From positions 136,501 to 200,500 of the forward strand of contig CAJHNH020000204.1 in the NCBI GenBank assembly GCA_905116865.2: a stretch of DNA of 64,000 bases, in the 5' to 3' direction. The position numbers and the translations under genes are program-made. This DNA is from Candidula unifasciata. Taxonomy: Eukaryota > Mollusca > Gastropoda > Stylommatophora > Geomitridae. Of the stretch, positions 25,095-31,289 are shown one piece after another. Every line of letters begins with the position of its first letter. Position 1 is the first letter of the stretch. Below the pieces are notes generated by a model that was given only the letters and a program-made list of their open reading frames with translations, had not been told where the DNA came from and did not search any database.

Positions 25095-26577
25095 TACAAA
25101 GTTGGAAAAGATGCACATTGATAAAAACCGGTTGATTATATTATTAAGACTGTGCCTGCACTGTCCCAGAGTCAAAGAAATAAAGGCAGAAAAATAATAC
25201 ATGGAGATGGGAAGCAGAGAGTGCAGTGAAAAAGATGGGGTGAACTACACACAGTTTAAAGAAAAAGAAAAAAGAAAGGATGATTTGGCTTGTGTTCCTT
25301 TTTCCCTCTGTTTTCTGTGTTATGAGTTAGTTAGTTGCATATCCTTTACAGGACATTGCAGAACCAACCCCAACATGTTTTAGCTGTTGTGTTTTTTTCT
25401 AAGCAAATTTACATCCAGTAGTTTGCCATTGCTTTCTGGATGGTTGGCTTCTCAATACCACTGTCAAAACTTGCACAAGGTCCACAGCTGCAGTTGAACC
25501 CGGCATCCCTGCATTACGAAGCACATTTGCAGCGCTTAAGCCACAGATGCTTCTGTGTTATTAAAAGACTTATTTTAGTTACGATTATCCCAATAATTTT
25601 TCGGAGAAGATATGATATTTTCTTTACTGTAACATTACACCTGTGTGAGTTTGAGAATGAACATTTCACAGTTGTGTCATTCGTTTCTCCTTCTTCATCA
25701 TTTTTCTGAGTGATGTAAAGGCCCTGTGCCTGTTTGCGCATACAGTTTCTTTGGGCATTTATTATTCAAGTGTGTGTTTGAAAATGATGATTTCGGAGCT
25801 GTGGGCTACATCGATTGTGTGAATGATGTTTCAGCAGTGTAATACATTTGTGAGTGGTGATTTCAGGGGTGTAGCTTCTGTGTATAAAATGTCAAGGCTG
25901 TAACATTTGTGTGAATGATTGCTGGGATAGAGTAGCTGTGTAAATAATGATTTCAAGGCTTAACACTTCTTTGAATGATTTCAGTGATGTAGCATCTGTG
26001 TGAATGATGATTTCCAGGCTCTAACACTTCTTTGAATGAGTCTGGCAGGTGTATGAATGGTGATTTCAGGGACATGTGTAAATAATGATTTCAGGAATTT
26101 AACACATATGTGAATTATGATTTAAATGGTGTGGCACATGTGTAAATGATTTTAGGAGTGCAGCACATATGTGAATTATGATTTCAGGGTTGTGGCACAT
26201 GTGTAAATGAAATCAGGAGTGTAGCACACATGTGAATTATGATTTCAGGGTTGTGGCACATGTGTAAATGTTTTCAGGGAGGTAACTTTTGTGTAAAGGA
26301 TGATTTGAGGGGTGTGGCACATGCGTAAATGAGGATTTAAGGAGTGTAGCATATGTGTGAATGATGATTTCAGGGCTCTAACATTTGTGTGAATGAATCT
26401 TTCAGGGCTGTGTATGAGTTGCATTGTAATTCTATTTTGTTATTAACATTTTCGCAGGGAGGAACCAGCGGTCAAATGGGCATGAATCAAGCAACACGGA
26501 TGAACTGGCCAAGCCAGACCTCAAACAACCCAATCAGCAACAAGCCAGAGGAAGCGATAGACCTGGATGATAACTAG
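1026..26577 (+). CDS. ATRX: ATRX chromatin remodeller, 3' half of gene (16 exons, spliced)
   Basis: The spliced exons listed separately encode a SNF2-type ATPase that follows vertebrate ATRX nearly block by block. The landmarks are [13 protein letters not shown] (motif I), CDEGH (motif II, the DEGH variant typical of ATRX), LTGTPLQNN (motif III), IFSQS (motif IV), [16 protein letters not shown] (motif V), [11 protein letters not shown] (motif VI) and the post-helicase HEHDSLLEN and [12 protein letters not shown] blocks. The close relative RAD54L2/ARIP4 fits less well, because the insert [12 protein letters not shown] and the C-terminal blocks match ATRX. Exon phases are consistent throughout: 2612 coding bases, 869 codons plus stop. 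The known role is ATP-driven nucleosome remodelling at heterochromatin, telomeres and G-rich repeats, with DAXX and histone H3.3. The ADD domain and N-terminus lie before position 1. Introns are large and repeat-rich. The call is secure; single splice sites are inferred from GT-AG and homology. Confidence 0.95.
1213..1478 (-). mobile_element. SINE-A copy
   Basis: Reverse-orientation copy of the ~290-bp repeat with a (GAA)n end, sharing TGTAAACTCCAGCAGAAAGT, CAGACTGTTGG-like and TTAGTAGACTCTTA segments with the other copies. It lies in ATRX intron 1. Confidence 0.75.
1488..1765 (-). mobile_element. Truncated LINE 3' end with (TAAG)n tail
   Basis: The minus frame at 1500-1721 reads [20 protein letters not shown] then [20 protein letters not shown]. 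This is a well-known non-LTR reverse-transcriptase C-terminus. It ends in a (TAAG)n microsatellite, typical of target-primed insertions. An intact short frame suggests moderate age. Confidence 0.8.
2233..2373 (+). CDS. ATRX: ATRX visible exon 2: motif Ia
   Basis: The acceptor is ttcatttag and the donor is gtgagt. The exon is 141 bp, 47 codons, phase 0 to 0. It reads [18 protein letters not shown], then [16 protein letters not shown], matching the ATRX segment around VCPLNTALNW (motif Ia). It joins directly to GKTLS of the previous exon. No Met begins the exon, so it is internal. Confidence 0.93.
2374..3286 (+). other. ATRX: ATRX intron 2, no recognised element
   Basis: AT-rich unique-looking sequence with a 14-nt poly(T) at about 2747. 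I see no repeat or gene. Confidence 0.5.
3287..3464 (+). CDS. ATRX: ATRX visible exon 3: GYEMYR block
   Basis: This is a 178-bp exon reading [17 protein letters not shown], then [14 protein letters not shown] and ending TLVDPG. It corresponds to the ATRX stretch with [12 protein letters not shown] between motifs Ia and II. The acceptor (cttgaaaag) has a poor pyrimidine tract but is required by homology and phase. An alternative AG at 3256-3257 would add ten codons, including SNCWVILEK. The donor is gtcagt, and the last G begins a Gly codon completed in the next exon. Confidence 0.9.
4225..4405 (+). mobile_element. SINE-A copy (3' part)
   Basis: Forward copy from GAGTTCACATGCCTGAGAG through TGGTGAACGC to a short AAGAAGAAAG tail, in ATRX intron 3. 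Confidence 0.7.
4500..4911 (+). repeat. 35-bp minisatellite ending in poly(C)22
   Basis: About ten degenerate units of TATTGGATATTGTTGATG plus TTCTCTAGCTTGTGTTG, followed by 22 C at 4890-4911. It is intronic. Confidence 0.9.
5087..5224 (+). CDS. ATRX: ATRX visible exon 4: DEGH box and motif III
   Basis: The acceptor is gactttcag and the donor is gtaggt. The exon encodes [18 protein letters not shown], then [21 protein letters not shown] is motif II (Walker B, Mg2+-ATP hydrolysis), and TGTPLQNN is motif III, which couples hydrolysis to DNA translocation. The exon ends one base into a Tyr codon. A SINE-A copy starts about 15 bp after the donor. Confidence 0.95.
5240..5515 (+). mobile_element. 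SINE-A copy next to ATRX exon 4 donor
   Basis: Forward copy beginning about 15 bp after the donor. It shows GGGGTTTCTAGGGCCCCATT, then CATCTGCCTGAGAGGCCAGG and CCAGAAGTGGATGAACA. Confidence 0.7.
5690..6430 (+). mobile_element. LINE reverse-transcriptase C-terminal fragment with (GAA)n tail
   Basis: The open frame at 5716-6387 (223 aa) encodes the end of a non-LTR reverse transcriptase: [18 protein letters not shown], the thumb region [11 protein letters not shown], and the tail [17 protein letters not shown]. It is followed at once by (GAA)n at 6399-6424. The endonuclease and catalytic FADD part are missing, so it is 5'-truncated. The intact 223-codon frame makes it the youngest-looking LINE here. 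The tail type is the same as SINE-A. Confidence 0.85.
6446..6611 (+). mobile_element. SINE-A copy (3' part)
   Basis: Forward, from CTAATTAGGAGTGTTTCCTT to GCTGGTGAATGCTAAGAAG. It lies directly behind the LINE (GAA)n tail. Confidence 0.65.
6612..6720 (-). mobile_element. LINE-RH 3' fragment
   Basis: Reverse-orientation decayed end: AAGAATTGAATATCACTGCA, then CCGTCCCCTTCTTCAG and AGCGAAGAGT. Compare 21360-21450. Confidence 0.5.
6805..6980 (+). CDS. ATRX: ATRX visible exon 5: LLGTRREF block
   Basis: The acceptor is tcctgacag and the donor is gtgatt. The exon encodes [19 protein letters not shown] (Tyr split across the junction), then [16 protein letters not shown] and HEMLAGCVQ. It follows vertebrate ATRX closely through IQNGQ and YEMLAGCVQ. 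It ends in phase 0. A G-rich 36-bp minisatellite begins about 86 bp downstream. Confidence 0.94.
7066..7530 (+). repeat. G-rich 36-bp minisatellite in ATRX intron 5
   Basis: About twelve units of GAATCAACACATGAACTTAG plus GGTGGGAGGGTGGAGA, with expanded G runs at 7398 and 7481. A unit length divisible by three makes long spurious frames on both strands. Repeated GGGTGGGAGGGTGG fits a G-quadruplex. Confidence 0.95.
7726..7748 (+). repeat. Poly(G)23
   Basis: Uninterrupted run of 23 G downstream of the G-rich minisatellite. Confidence 0.95.
7985..8200 (-). mobile_element. LINE reverse-transcriptase tail relic
   Basis: Reverse complement carries [22 protein letters not shown] frames followed by [13 protein letters not shown] and KRRRVD. 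This is the common LINE C-terminal pattern (WLGHVLRM, then GKRKPGRP). Frameshifted; lies just upstream of ATRX exon 6. Confidence 0.6.
8257..8496 (+). CDS. ATRX: ATRX visible exon 6: between the two helicase lobes
   Basis: This is an 80-codon exon with acceptor tctttttttgcag and donor gtcagt. It starts [18 protein letters not shown] and contains [15 protein letters not shown] and WTHPWVLKL, all diagnostic of ATRX between helicase lobes 1 and 2. It is phase 0 on both sides. Confidence 0.95.
8650..8745 (-). mobile_element. LINE-RH 3' fragment
   Basis: GCAGCACTTTGGGCATTCCC, then ATAAACACTTTCTGTCC and AGTACTAGTGGTGTCAG match the element at 21380-21470. Confidence 0.55.
9230..9422 (+). repeat. 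(ACAT)n and (CA)n microsatellites
   Basis: ACATACATAC at 9234-9253 and (CA)n from about 9355 to 9420, inside ATRX intron 6. Confidence 0.85.
9540..9721 (+). CDS. ATRX: ATRX visible exon 7: acidic, Ser-rich insert
   Basis: The acceptor is attgtcag and the donor is gtcagg. It encodes [14 protein letters not shown], then a serine/acidic stretch with seven consecutive Ser, then a basic [16 protein letters not shown] tail. Human ATRX has an acidic-to-basic low-complexity insert at the same place. It is probably a flexible surface insert of the SNF2 core. Sequence conservation is weak, but phase and position fit. It ends two bases into an Arg codon. Confidence 0.87.
9745..10140 (+). repeat. 31-bp minisatellite filling ATRX intron 7
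   Basis: About twelve units of AGTTAACCTGTACTTG plus TTTTGTTGCTGAAAG occupy nearly the whole 440-bp intron, from about 24 bp after the donor to about 20 bp before the acceptor. Confidence 0.93.
10162..10389 (+). CDS. ATRX: ATRX visible exon 8: start of helicase lobe 2
   Basis: The acceptor is tatctgtag and the donor is gtaagt. It begins [16 protein letters not shown] and ends [14 protein letters not shown] plus two bases of Val. [19 protein letters not shown] corresponds to the ATRX segment before [18 protein letters not shown]. The intron before it is almost wholly a 31-bp minisatellite. Confidence 0.94.
10643..10823 (+). mobile_element. hAT MITE (SPIN/URR1-like) with 8-bp TSD
   Basis: Terminal inverted repeats CAGTGGCTCTCAAT and GTTGAGAACTGCTG bound 181 bp. 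The flanks are perfect 8-bp duplications TTCTAGAT at 10635-10642 and 10824-10831, diagnostic of hAT insertion. Internal segments CTAATGCTGCGACCCTTTAA and GACCCCTGTGAAAGGG resemble, from memory, vertebrate non-autonomous hAT families. No transposase is encoded. Confidence 0.9.
11012..11100 (+). mobile_element. SINE-A 5' fragment
   Basis: Contains GGGGAAACTAAGATTAGACT, then AAGTCTACTAATTGGGG, the 5' part of SINE-A. Another bit follows at 11395-11445. Confidence 0.5.
11440..11590 (-). mobile_element. tRNA-derived SINE-D copy
   Basis: Reverse complement starts with a tRNA-like head: GCGGCTAGTTGAACGGTC (A-box region) and CCAGGTTTGAATCC (B box). The body ACCAAAAAATATGCAACATT recurs in 37330-37550. 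Confidence 0.65.
11771..12004 (+). CDS. ATRX: ATRX visible exon 9: motif IV and DYYRMDG
   Basis: The acceptor is ccctcacag and the donor is gtcagt. The exon encodes [19 protein letters not shown] (motif IV), then [19 protein letters not shown] and [13 protein letters not shown] has VLVFSQS, NIDYYRLDGSTTAQSR and EEFNDETNVR at these places. The last two bases start an Arg codon. A 35-bp satellite fills the following intron. Confidence 0.95.
12005..14130 (+). repeat. 35-bp satellite with 241-bp higher-order repeat
   Basis: About 55 units of TGTCTAATGTCAGTAAACTG plus TGATCGTGTCATGAC, degenerate near the donor and regular from about 12290. The variant ATGACTGTTTA(A/T)TGTC recurs at 12311, 12552, 12793 and 13034, exactly 241 bp apart, marking a seven-unit higher-order repeat. 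Confidence 0.95.
14150..14785 (+). other. Unique-looking AT-rich intron stretch
   Basis: A 94-codon frame at 14490-14774 is hydrophobic and unlike any family I know. It lacks splice or promoter support, so I treat it as intronic noise. Confidence 0.4.
14789..15050 (-). mobile_element. tRNA-derived SINE-B copy beside ATRX exon 10
   Basis: Reverse complement begins GTCCGTGGCTTAGGCGTTGC (A-box-like) with a decayed B box GATCAAAATCC. The body has GTAAAGACGGTCGGCATAAT and ends CCTAAAGGCGTGAAAAGGGA. Related pieces occur at 30100, 36070 and 40120. Confidence 0.7.
15087..15264 (+). CDS. ATRX: ATRX visible exon 10: motifs V and VI
   Basis: The acceptor is ctgtttcag and the donor is gtaacg. It encodes [18 protein letters not shown], then [17 protein letters not shown] and [16 protein letters not shown]. 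This holds SNF2 motif V and motif VI with the arginine-finger region. It is the most conserved stretch in the window. A tRNA-like SINE in antisense ends about 37 bp upstream. Confidence 0.96.
15553..15715 (-). mobile_element. SINE-A copy
   Basis: Reverse copy with GTTCTGGTTGTTCGTCCAC, TTCCAGAGCTTGAGTTTTGC and CTCTAATTAGTCAC. Confidence 0.7.
15830..16050 (+). mobile_element. LINE 3' relic
   Basis: Frames carry KRWIxE-like [18 protein letters not shown] and [19 protein letters not shown], a LINE tail. The same ending (CTGGATTCCATTCATG) occurs at 33070-33110. Confidence 0.55.
16070..16330 (-). mobile_element. LINE reverse-transcriptase tail relic (same family as 5716-6387)
   Basis: Reverse complement gives [20 protein letters not shown], close to [20 protein letters not shown] of the better copy. 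Tail-to-tail with the previous fragment. Confidence 0.65.
16407..16440 (+). repeat. Poly(G)34
   Basis: Run of 34 G, 138 bp upstream of ATRX exon 11. Confidence 0.95.
16579..16758 (+). CDS. ATRX: ATRX visible exon 11: post-motif VI
   Basis: This is a 60-codon exon (acceptor tttccctgtag, donor gtagaa), phase 0 to 0. It reads [20 protein letters not shown], then [20 protein letters not shown] and ends TLALPK. The vertebrate counterpart includes KIYDRQVTKQSLS and VERHFTMNELTELY. The exon is a multiple of three, so skipping keeps the frame. It is bracketed by 34 G upstream and 44 C downstream (see findings). Confidence 0.95.
16784..16827 (+). repeat. Poly(C)44
   Basis: Run of 44 C beginning 25 bp after the donor of ATRX exon 11. 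It is complementary to the upstream poly(G). Confidence 0.95.
17265..18150 (+). repeat. 44-bp minisatellite in ATRX intron 11
   Basis: About twenty units of GATGATGGATACAAATCATC plus CTTGGACAGATTCTGGGTGG and AACA, with two subfamilies (GGGTGGAACA and GGAAGCAACA) that alternate in the middle of the array. Confidence 0.93.
18370..18590 (-). mobile_element. Dispersed repeat with tRNA-like head
   Basis: TGTGGATTCGGACCCAGGGC in reverse is a B-box-like GGGTCCGAATCC. The piece 18375-18445 (GGCTGATGACACCAGTTCTG) recurs at 3700-3785. Confidence 0.4.
18825..18990 (+). CDS. ATRX: ATRX visible exon 12: HEHDSLL block
   Basis: The acceptor is actcttccag and the donor is gtgggt. It encodes [20 protein letters not shown], then [20 protein letters not shown] and [12 protein letters not shown]. 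Human ATRX has ILAELLQIHKEHIVGYHEHD and LTEEERKAAWAEYEAEKKG. This charged segment is past the catalytic core. It ends in phase 1. Confidence 0.94.
19075..19245 (+). mobile_element. LINE 3' relic
   Basis: Resembles the tail at 36950-37080: AGACTGTGACAAAAGCAGTG, then CTGCAAAGGACCTGCTAGG and GATGATGACGATGGC. Decayed. Confidence 0.4.
19798..19901 (+). CDS. ATRX: ATRX visible exon 13: C-terminal region
   Basis: The acceptor is gtcttgtgtag and the donor is gtaaga. It encodes [18 protein letters not shown], then [17 protein letters not shown]. It resembles the vertebrate C-terminal region around SAMSNQQLEDLINQGR only loosely. It is placed by correct phase (1 to 0) and splice sites. Confidence 0.85.
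20105..20265 (-). mobile_element. tRNA-derived SINE-E copy
   Basis: Reverse B box from GGAATTGAGCC, with body AAGAAGTAGAAAGATCAAAG and AAAGCTATAGTTACC shared with 44120-44290 and 61070-61240. Confidence 0.6.
20515..21205 (-). repeat. Short-unit array (ACACAGAAATAAACA)n
   Basis: About 45 copies of a 14-20-bp unit built from ACACAGAAATAAACA with CAGT or CAAT linkers. Absence of stops on the minus strand yields a spurious 281-codon low-complexity frame. Confidence 0.93.
21302..21560 (-). mobile_element. LINE-RH C-terminal fragment
   Basis: Minus frame reads [20 protein letters not shown], then [20 protein letters not shown]. This matches [20 protein letters not shown] and TKHAWECPECCDVNS at 38990-39105. 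Confidence 0.75.
21912..22001 (+). CDS. ATRX: ATRX visible exon 14: Gln-rich helix
   Basis: This is a 30-codon exon with acceptor tatattacag and donor gtgagt. It encodes [20 protein letters not shown], then [10 protein letters not shown]. It looks like a Leu/Gln-rich amphipathic helix continuing into the next exon. Phase is 0 to 0. It is too short to identify alone but fits the chain. Confidence 0.82.
22055..22215 (+). repeat. Two-copy ~78-bp tandem duplication
   Basis: TTTACAGCTAGGTTGTGATA and TCTGC occur twice, about 78 bp apart, in ATRX intron 14. Part of the unit recurs near 23905. Confidence 0.7.
22675..22821 (+). CDS. ATRX: ATRX visible exon 15: Met/Gln-rich segment
   Basis: The acceptor is tcttcgacag and the donor is gtaagg. 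It encodes [18 protein letters not shown], then [20 protein letters not shown] and MQQNAMAM. A Met/Gln-rich tail of this kind is also seen in vertebrate ATRX. Phase is 0 to 0. A ~47-bp minisatellite starts less than 20 bp after the donor. Confidence 0.85.
22838..23900 (+). repeat. ~47-bp minisatellite next to ATRX exon 15 donor
   Basis: More than 20 units of GTATGTGTGAACAGGACATG plus TTTCCAAGGGGGTATGGAGT and GTAAGAC. The minus strand lacks stops and yields a spurious 349-codon frame. Degenerate units and poly(G) runs continue to about 24180. Confidence 0.93.
24475..25095 (+). repeat. Compound (CATA)n, (CACA)n microsatellite
   Basis: CATACATACATA blocks with periodic CATACTGA variants at 24540-24760, then CACACA-rich sequence to 25091. 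Confidence 0.95.
25322..25560 (-). mobile_element. tRNA-derived SINE-C copy
   Basis: Reverse complement starts CTGTGGCTTAAGCGCTGCAA (A-box-like), then a B box at GCCGGGTTCAACT. The body CCAGTAGTTTGCCATTGCTT and ATATCCTTTACAGGACATTG matches 28322-28545. Confidence 0.75.
25775..26435 (+). repeat. Degenerate ~33-40-bp array before last ATRX exon
   Basis: Recurring GTGTGAATGATGATTTCAGG and GTAGCACATGTGTAAAT. Many units include a TTTCAGG acceptor-like motif. Confidence 0.85.
26458..26577 (+). CDS. ATRX: ATRX last coding exon with stop
   Basis: The acceptor is acattttcgcag. The exon encodes [20 protein letters not shown] and ends [11 protein letters not shown] before TAG at 26575-26577. The terminal IDLDD resembles a SUMO-interacting motif (hydrophobic core followed by acids). 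That is an inference from pattern only. Confidence 0.88.
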   Translation, partial: GGTSGQMGMNQATRMNWPSQTSNNPISNKPEEAIDLDDN

Positions 26578-27150
26578 AGCGGAAGATTTGTACATGGACC
26601 AGATGTGCCAGAGCTCGGCTTGTTCTTGATTGAGACTGCAGTGCTTCATTATAACAGATCATATGGAAAAGAGATCTGGAATGGCCAAGGATATTGTTAA
26701 CATGAGAATAATATTAATCTACTCTTTGGCCATGAGAAGCTACAAAACTGACGCTTCCAGTTGGTATAATTACCCTGCAAGAGCTGCTTTTCCAATCCAC
26801 TATGGAGACATGTTTACGAGATGTCTAGCAAACAGAATTCATTGCGCCTGCGCAAAATTCAGTGTGACAGGGGATGAGTAAATTTGCTTTAGAAAAAGGG
26901 TGGAAAGGGGGGAGGGGGGGGGATTTAGTGGGGTTTCCTTTATTTATTGAAATTTCCATGTCATATTTTTCCTGTTGGTTATCAGTGTTGACCCAGGACA
27001 GGGTTAAGTAAATGTCCCGCTATAATTAGTTTACAGGCTCTAAGAGATGTAAGCCAGTTGATTCTATGCTGGATTCATTTTTATTGATTATTTCACTTAC
27101 TGTGTATAATTTTTGTTCATGTTTTGGATAATAAATTCATTTTGTACAAC
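26578..27150 (+). other. ATRX: ATRX 3' UTR (inferred)
   Basis: This stretch runs from the stop to just past the first AATAAA. It includes a GC-containing stretch at 26845-26870 and a G-rich run at 26905-26925. No other gene-like signal is present. The exact cleavage site is unknown. Confidence 0.6.
27130..27135 (+). promoter_or_regulatory. ATRX: Polyadenylation signal AATAAA for ATRX
   Basis: A canonical AATAAA lies about 550 bp past the stop. It is followed about 20 bp later by a (GT)n tract (27157-27174), as expected for a GU-rich downstream element. A second AATAAA at 27227-27232 could serve as an alternative. Confidence 0.65.
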
Positions 27151-27232
27151 TTATTTTGTGTGTGTGTGTGTGTGTAACGTGTGGTAACATAATTTGTCTA
27201 GGGATTACTTTTAAACGGGAACATCCAATAAA

Positions 27233-28320
27233 TGGAAATTATATGAGCCTTTTTTAATTTTGTTTCCTGTGGTGGGTTAACACCTAGCACAGATCTGTCA
27301 AAAATGTTGTGTGATTCATGAGTGTATCAGCTGCAGTGTGAATTTGTGTTGCCTGAAGATGTGTGCGTATCTCTTATAAAGGGTTATTTCAACCCTTGAT
27401 TTGCTGGTTGTCTGAATTATTCTGCCGCAAAATTATTTGTCTGAAAAGTGTCACCAACATAATAAGTTTCGAAAGCTCTGATCTAAGAAGATAAATAGTA
27501 AACAGGACAATTTTTAAATGTCCCAGCCAAATGATGTTGGTGGTCGTGTATTTTTACAGCCTCTACTCTTGCGTGTTTGCCATCATTTCTGACACAGGTG
27601 ATCCATTTATGTCTTGGTTATCTTCTCTCTGGGTTCCCCCTCTGGGTTTCTTTTCCAGTACTCCCAATGTCATGAGGTACTCGAACCTTTTTCTTGTCAT
27701 AATGTGACTAAAGAATTCTGACTGGTAATAAATTCTTTTCAAGAGATCATTATTTTCATGACATCTTTATTTCGCTTTTCATCTGACTGAAGCAGGGTTA
27801 TTCAACAAAGTTTCCTCAGGGGCCAACATTTGGAAAATGGGGATCAACATGGGCCAGATGCCCAGTCACAACATAGAGAGATTGTTAATACAATACAATT
27901 AGCAGGTGATCAGTGGGCTACTGGTCTATAGTGTTCTCATCGTTCATTAAAATTAGGATTGTCAGATGTTGTAAATACTTAATGATGCATAAATGTGGAC
28001 TATGGATAATCAAAAAGAAGGTTATATTGAGGCTCTGGAAATATGGATACACAAAATAATATGTATTTCATGGATTAAAAAAATTTTTTTTTTAAATCAA
28101 ATACCAAGGTTTTGGGAAGGCCTGAAATTAAAAGAGAGCTGTTGAAAAAGATAAATAAGTAATTGGTGAAATATTTTGGCTATAGTAAAAGACATTCTTA
28201 TAGAAATTATATTGGAGAGAACTGTTGAAGACAGGCAAGCAGGTTATAGACAGCAGGACAAATGAGAAGTTAATACTAACTTGAAACTATCTTCCACACT
28301 GTGATAATTCACAGGTTTAC
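27233..28320 (+). other. Intergenic, mostly unrecognised
   Basis: No gene seen. The stretch 27793-27900 (GCAGGGTTATTCAACAAAGT, then GGGGCCAACATTTGG) matches the hAT-like MITE at 34998-35120. Confidence 0.5.
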
Positions 28321-28321
28321 A

Positions 28322-28545
28322 GATTAGTTGCGTATCCTTTACAGGGTGTTGCAGAACCAACGCCAGCAGCCCCTGGCTGTTGTGTGGTTTCTCTAGGCTA
28401 ATTTATGTCCAGTAGTTTGCCATTGCTTGCTGGGCGGTCGGCCCCCTGATGCCACTGTCGAAACCAACGCAAGGCGCATGGCCCGCAGCTGGGATCGACC
28501 CCGGCATTACGAAGCATTCATATCGACTTAGCCACAGAGCCGACT
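28322..28545 (-). mobile_element. tRNA-derived SINE-C copy (best)
   Basis: Reverse complement opens GTCGGCTCTGTGGCTAAGTC, with A box TGGCTAAGTCG and B box GGTCGATCCC in the right order. The body GCTGTTGTGTGGTTTCTC and TTTGCCATTGCTT is shared with 25322-25560. Confidence 0.8.
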
Positions 28546-28549
28546 GATT

Positions 28550-29305
28550 ATTCACAGACAATTCTAAATATGAGCTGTTACCTATTTTGTGAGGTTGTCT
28601 CAACCAGAGTACAAAGCCATACTGGGAGGGGGAAATTATTCTACCTCCGCTGGCAGATTAAACTTTGACCACTGTTGGGATGTGTGAATGCAAACTGATT
28701 TGCCAACTCTGCTTCTATAAAAGTATGAGAGATATATCTTTTGTTTTTTTCCGAATAGCATTCCTAGCCTTTGAGGTTCATTGCTGCATTTATCACTCAC
28801 TTCCATCCATCTCTCTTATGATTGGCCTTCTCCTTCCAATTGGTGACTCCAGGTGTTGGTTGGTCTTCCTGATCTAGGAGGTATAAAAGAAGATACAAAA
28901 TGAAAAATAACACGAAGGGATGGGCAGACAGTGGTATGAGAGTGTGTAACTGGGGAGGAGGAAAGCGTTTGGAGATCCATTATCCATTACAGAGAACCTC
29001 CTTTGTGGAGATATCACCTCCTAGATGATTGCACAGACAAAGAACAGCTAAATACTGGCCACGTGACCTGTTTTTGTTGGATGATCATAGAAACCTGACA
29101 CATCCTAGCCATTTCAGTACCATTCATGTTGTTTCAGTTCATTTTAAACTAGGAAATATGATGATTTCTGTAACTTTTAAAGTTGATTGAAGAAACATAC
29201 TATGACAAAAGGGGTTTAAATAGCAACTGAGGGGGGGGGGGGGGGGGAATAACTATTTCATACCAGAATGGCTTGTTCTGCCTAAAGAAACTGTTTCTGT
29301 AGCTA
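28550..29305 (+). other. Intergenic, nothing recognised
   Basis: No repeat or coding signal beyond a poly(G) run at about 29231-29247. Confidence 0.45.
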
Positions 29306-29308
29306 ATC

Positions 29309-29425
29309 TTCTTCTTCTTGGTGTTCACCAGCTGTAAACTCTGGTGGCAAGTTCTGGTTGTTCGTCCACTTCTGGACTGCAGTCCTGTTCTAGAACCTGG
29401 GTGTTGCGTGTGCATCCGTAGCTAA
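29309..29425 (-). mobile_element. SINE-A fragment
   Basis: Reverse copy: CTTCTTCTTGGTGTTCACCA, then GTTCTGGTTGTTCGTCCACT and CTGGACTGCAGTCCTG. Truncated at the 5' half. Confidence 0.75.
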
Positions 29426-29429
29426 TCAA

Positions 29430-30060
29430 AGGTTATAATGAACTGAAGTAGTAATACTGTGAGGGTAGCTCATTCAGTTCCAGGTAGTTATTACCACAAG
29501 ATTTTAAATCAATATATTTGAAGTCTCTAAATTACAGGTGTTTTGTATGTGTACAATATGTTGAAAAATGTTTTGGTATTCTGAAGATGCATCCAGTTCT
29601 GCTAACTGCAAATTGAAACTTTTATGTTTGGTGTGCATCTAACAATAGCAGTTTTGTTTTATCGTGGTTGAGTGAATCGACTTCATTGTGCCAGGTTATC
29701 GCACATGACTCTCTCTCCACAGAAATACTAGCTGTTTGCCAAGAATCACACAATGCACAAATTCCACAGCTTCAGTGACAATCCCTATGGATATCTGTGA
29801 GAATGATAGCGTTTATAAATCGAATGCTGTGTCTGTGAAATGAACCCATTACTTTTAGAGTGCAAGTTGTATGGCTTGACCAATTTGCCACAGACACACC
29901 CTCAGGAGTCAATTACTCAATTGCAGATAATATACAGATGAGAGCAAAGGATAGGGAAGCTTGGTTGGAAGGACTATGTTCATTGGGATATTAGGAGTAG
30001 AAGAGGAAACAAATGTTTATGTTGTTTCAGTTTAGAGATAGTTAAAAAAAAAAAAAAAGT
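29430..30060 (+). other. Intergenic, nothing recognised
   Basis: AT-rich sequence ending in a 15-nt poly(A) at about 30043. Confidence 0.45.
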
Positions 30061-30064
30061 CAGG

Positions 30065-30295
30065 GACCCATCTGACGGCAGTTGTACTTCAAGCACACGA
30101 TGCTACTCATGATTTTTATAGGCCAGTTGGTAGTTTGTGGGTAATGCTGTCACCATTATGCTGGCCGCCTTGATTTCTCAGGAGACTACATGGTACCCAT
30201 TTTACCTGGATGGTTAATTGTGAAGAAATGTGCCTTGATGTTGATTCGAACCTAAGACCTTTGTTCCAGCAGGCAAGTGTCTAACAACCACAACT
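30065..30295 (-). mobile_element. SINE-B-related copy
   Basis: Reverse B-box GATTCGAACC, with body GTGGGTAATGCTGTCACCAT and TATGCTGGCCGCC. Confidence 0.55.
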
Positions 30296-30299
30296 CTGA

Positions 30300-31285
30300 G
30301 TTTAGATCTTTTTTGTTTGTTTGTCCTATTGCTAATGCAATAGGCATCACAGAGAGGTGAAAGATGTAGTTTCCTGTCTGTTGCTAGATACATTGCTTGT
30401 CTTGACCCTTTCAGTCCCAAGGAACACATCATACATTCACAGGTTCCTACCTAGAAGTGCAGAGAACACGAGATTCGCCGATTTTACGTTTCTCTTGGGC
30501 CTCTGGTGCTAAATCCCCTGGGACTCAAAGAGTTTATGTCATATTGCCTTTCTTTTGTTTAGTTCTGTCTGACTAGATAACCAAACCATTTGATTCTATG
30601 AGGTTCCATGAAATCATTTAGCGATACTGTACCTACCATTGTCTAGTTTAGAGATATCCAAATGAGGTAGAGTTCTGTAACCATTTTCATTCCTTGTGCA
30701 GTGAAAGTTAACATTTTTTTGGGGAAACACATGTTGTTTGGTTGTTTGACTGGTACAGCAAATTAAACATAATTAAATTTACAGTTACCACAACTAACAC
30801 ATCATCAGAATGAAAGTGATCCTTTTCTGGAACATCCCATAATTTCTCACAGACACCATGTACAGTATATTTTATGATCCTCTGTTGATATAATAAATTG
30901 CACAGAACAAAATGTTCAAGACTTGTTCCATTTCATTCATCAGAATTCTTTATTGTCAGTGTGTTGGCCTGTACCACTTGTAGCGCGTTTGTCTGGCTAG
31001 TTGTGTAAGGGCTGTATGACCATAGGTTCTTTTTATTGTTATGTCTGTTGGCACCTTTCCCTCTTTCCAGATGAGTGTTTTATTGTGCTATAGTGAGGCA
31101 TGGGTATCTCAGCCCATAGTTATTTTTCCAAGACCAGTTAAGGCCAGGTATGAAGTTTGACTTTTACACAGCATTAAATGTGGGCAGTATTGCAATGTTG
31201 CCATATGTTGCCACACAGCATGATCCCTCTTTCCATCTGCTTTGTTAACTCCAAAGAAAAGGCGACACCATACATTTGAAACAAA
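30300..31285 (+). other. Intergenic, nothing recognised
   Basis: No frame or repeat that I can name. Confidence 0.45.
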
Positions 31286-31289
31286 GCAT

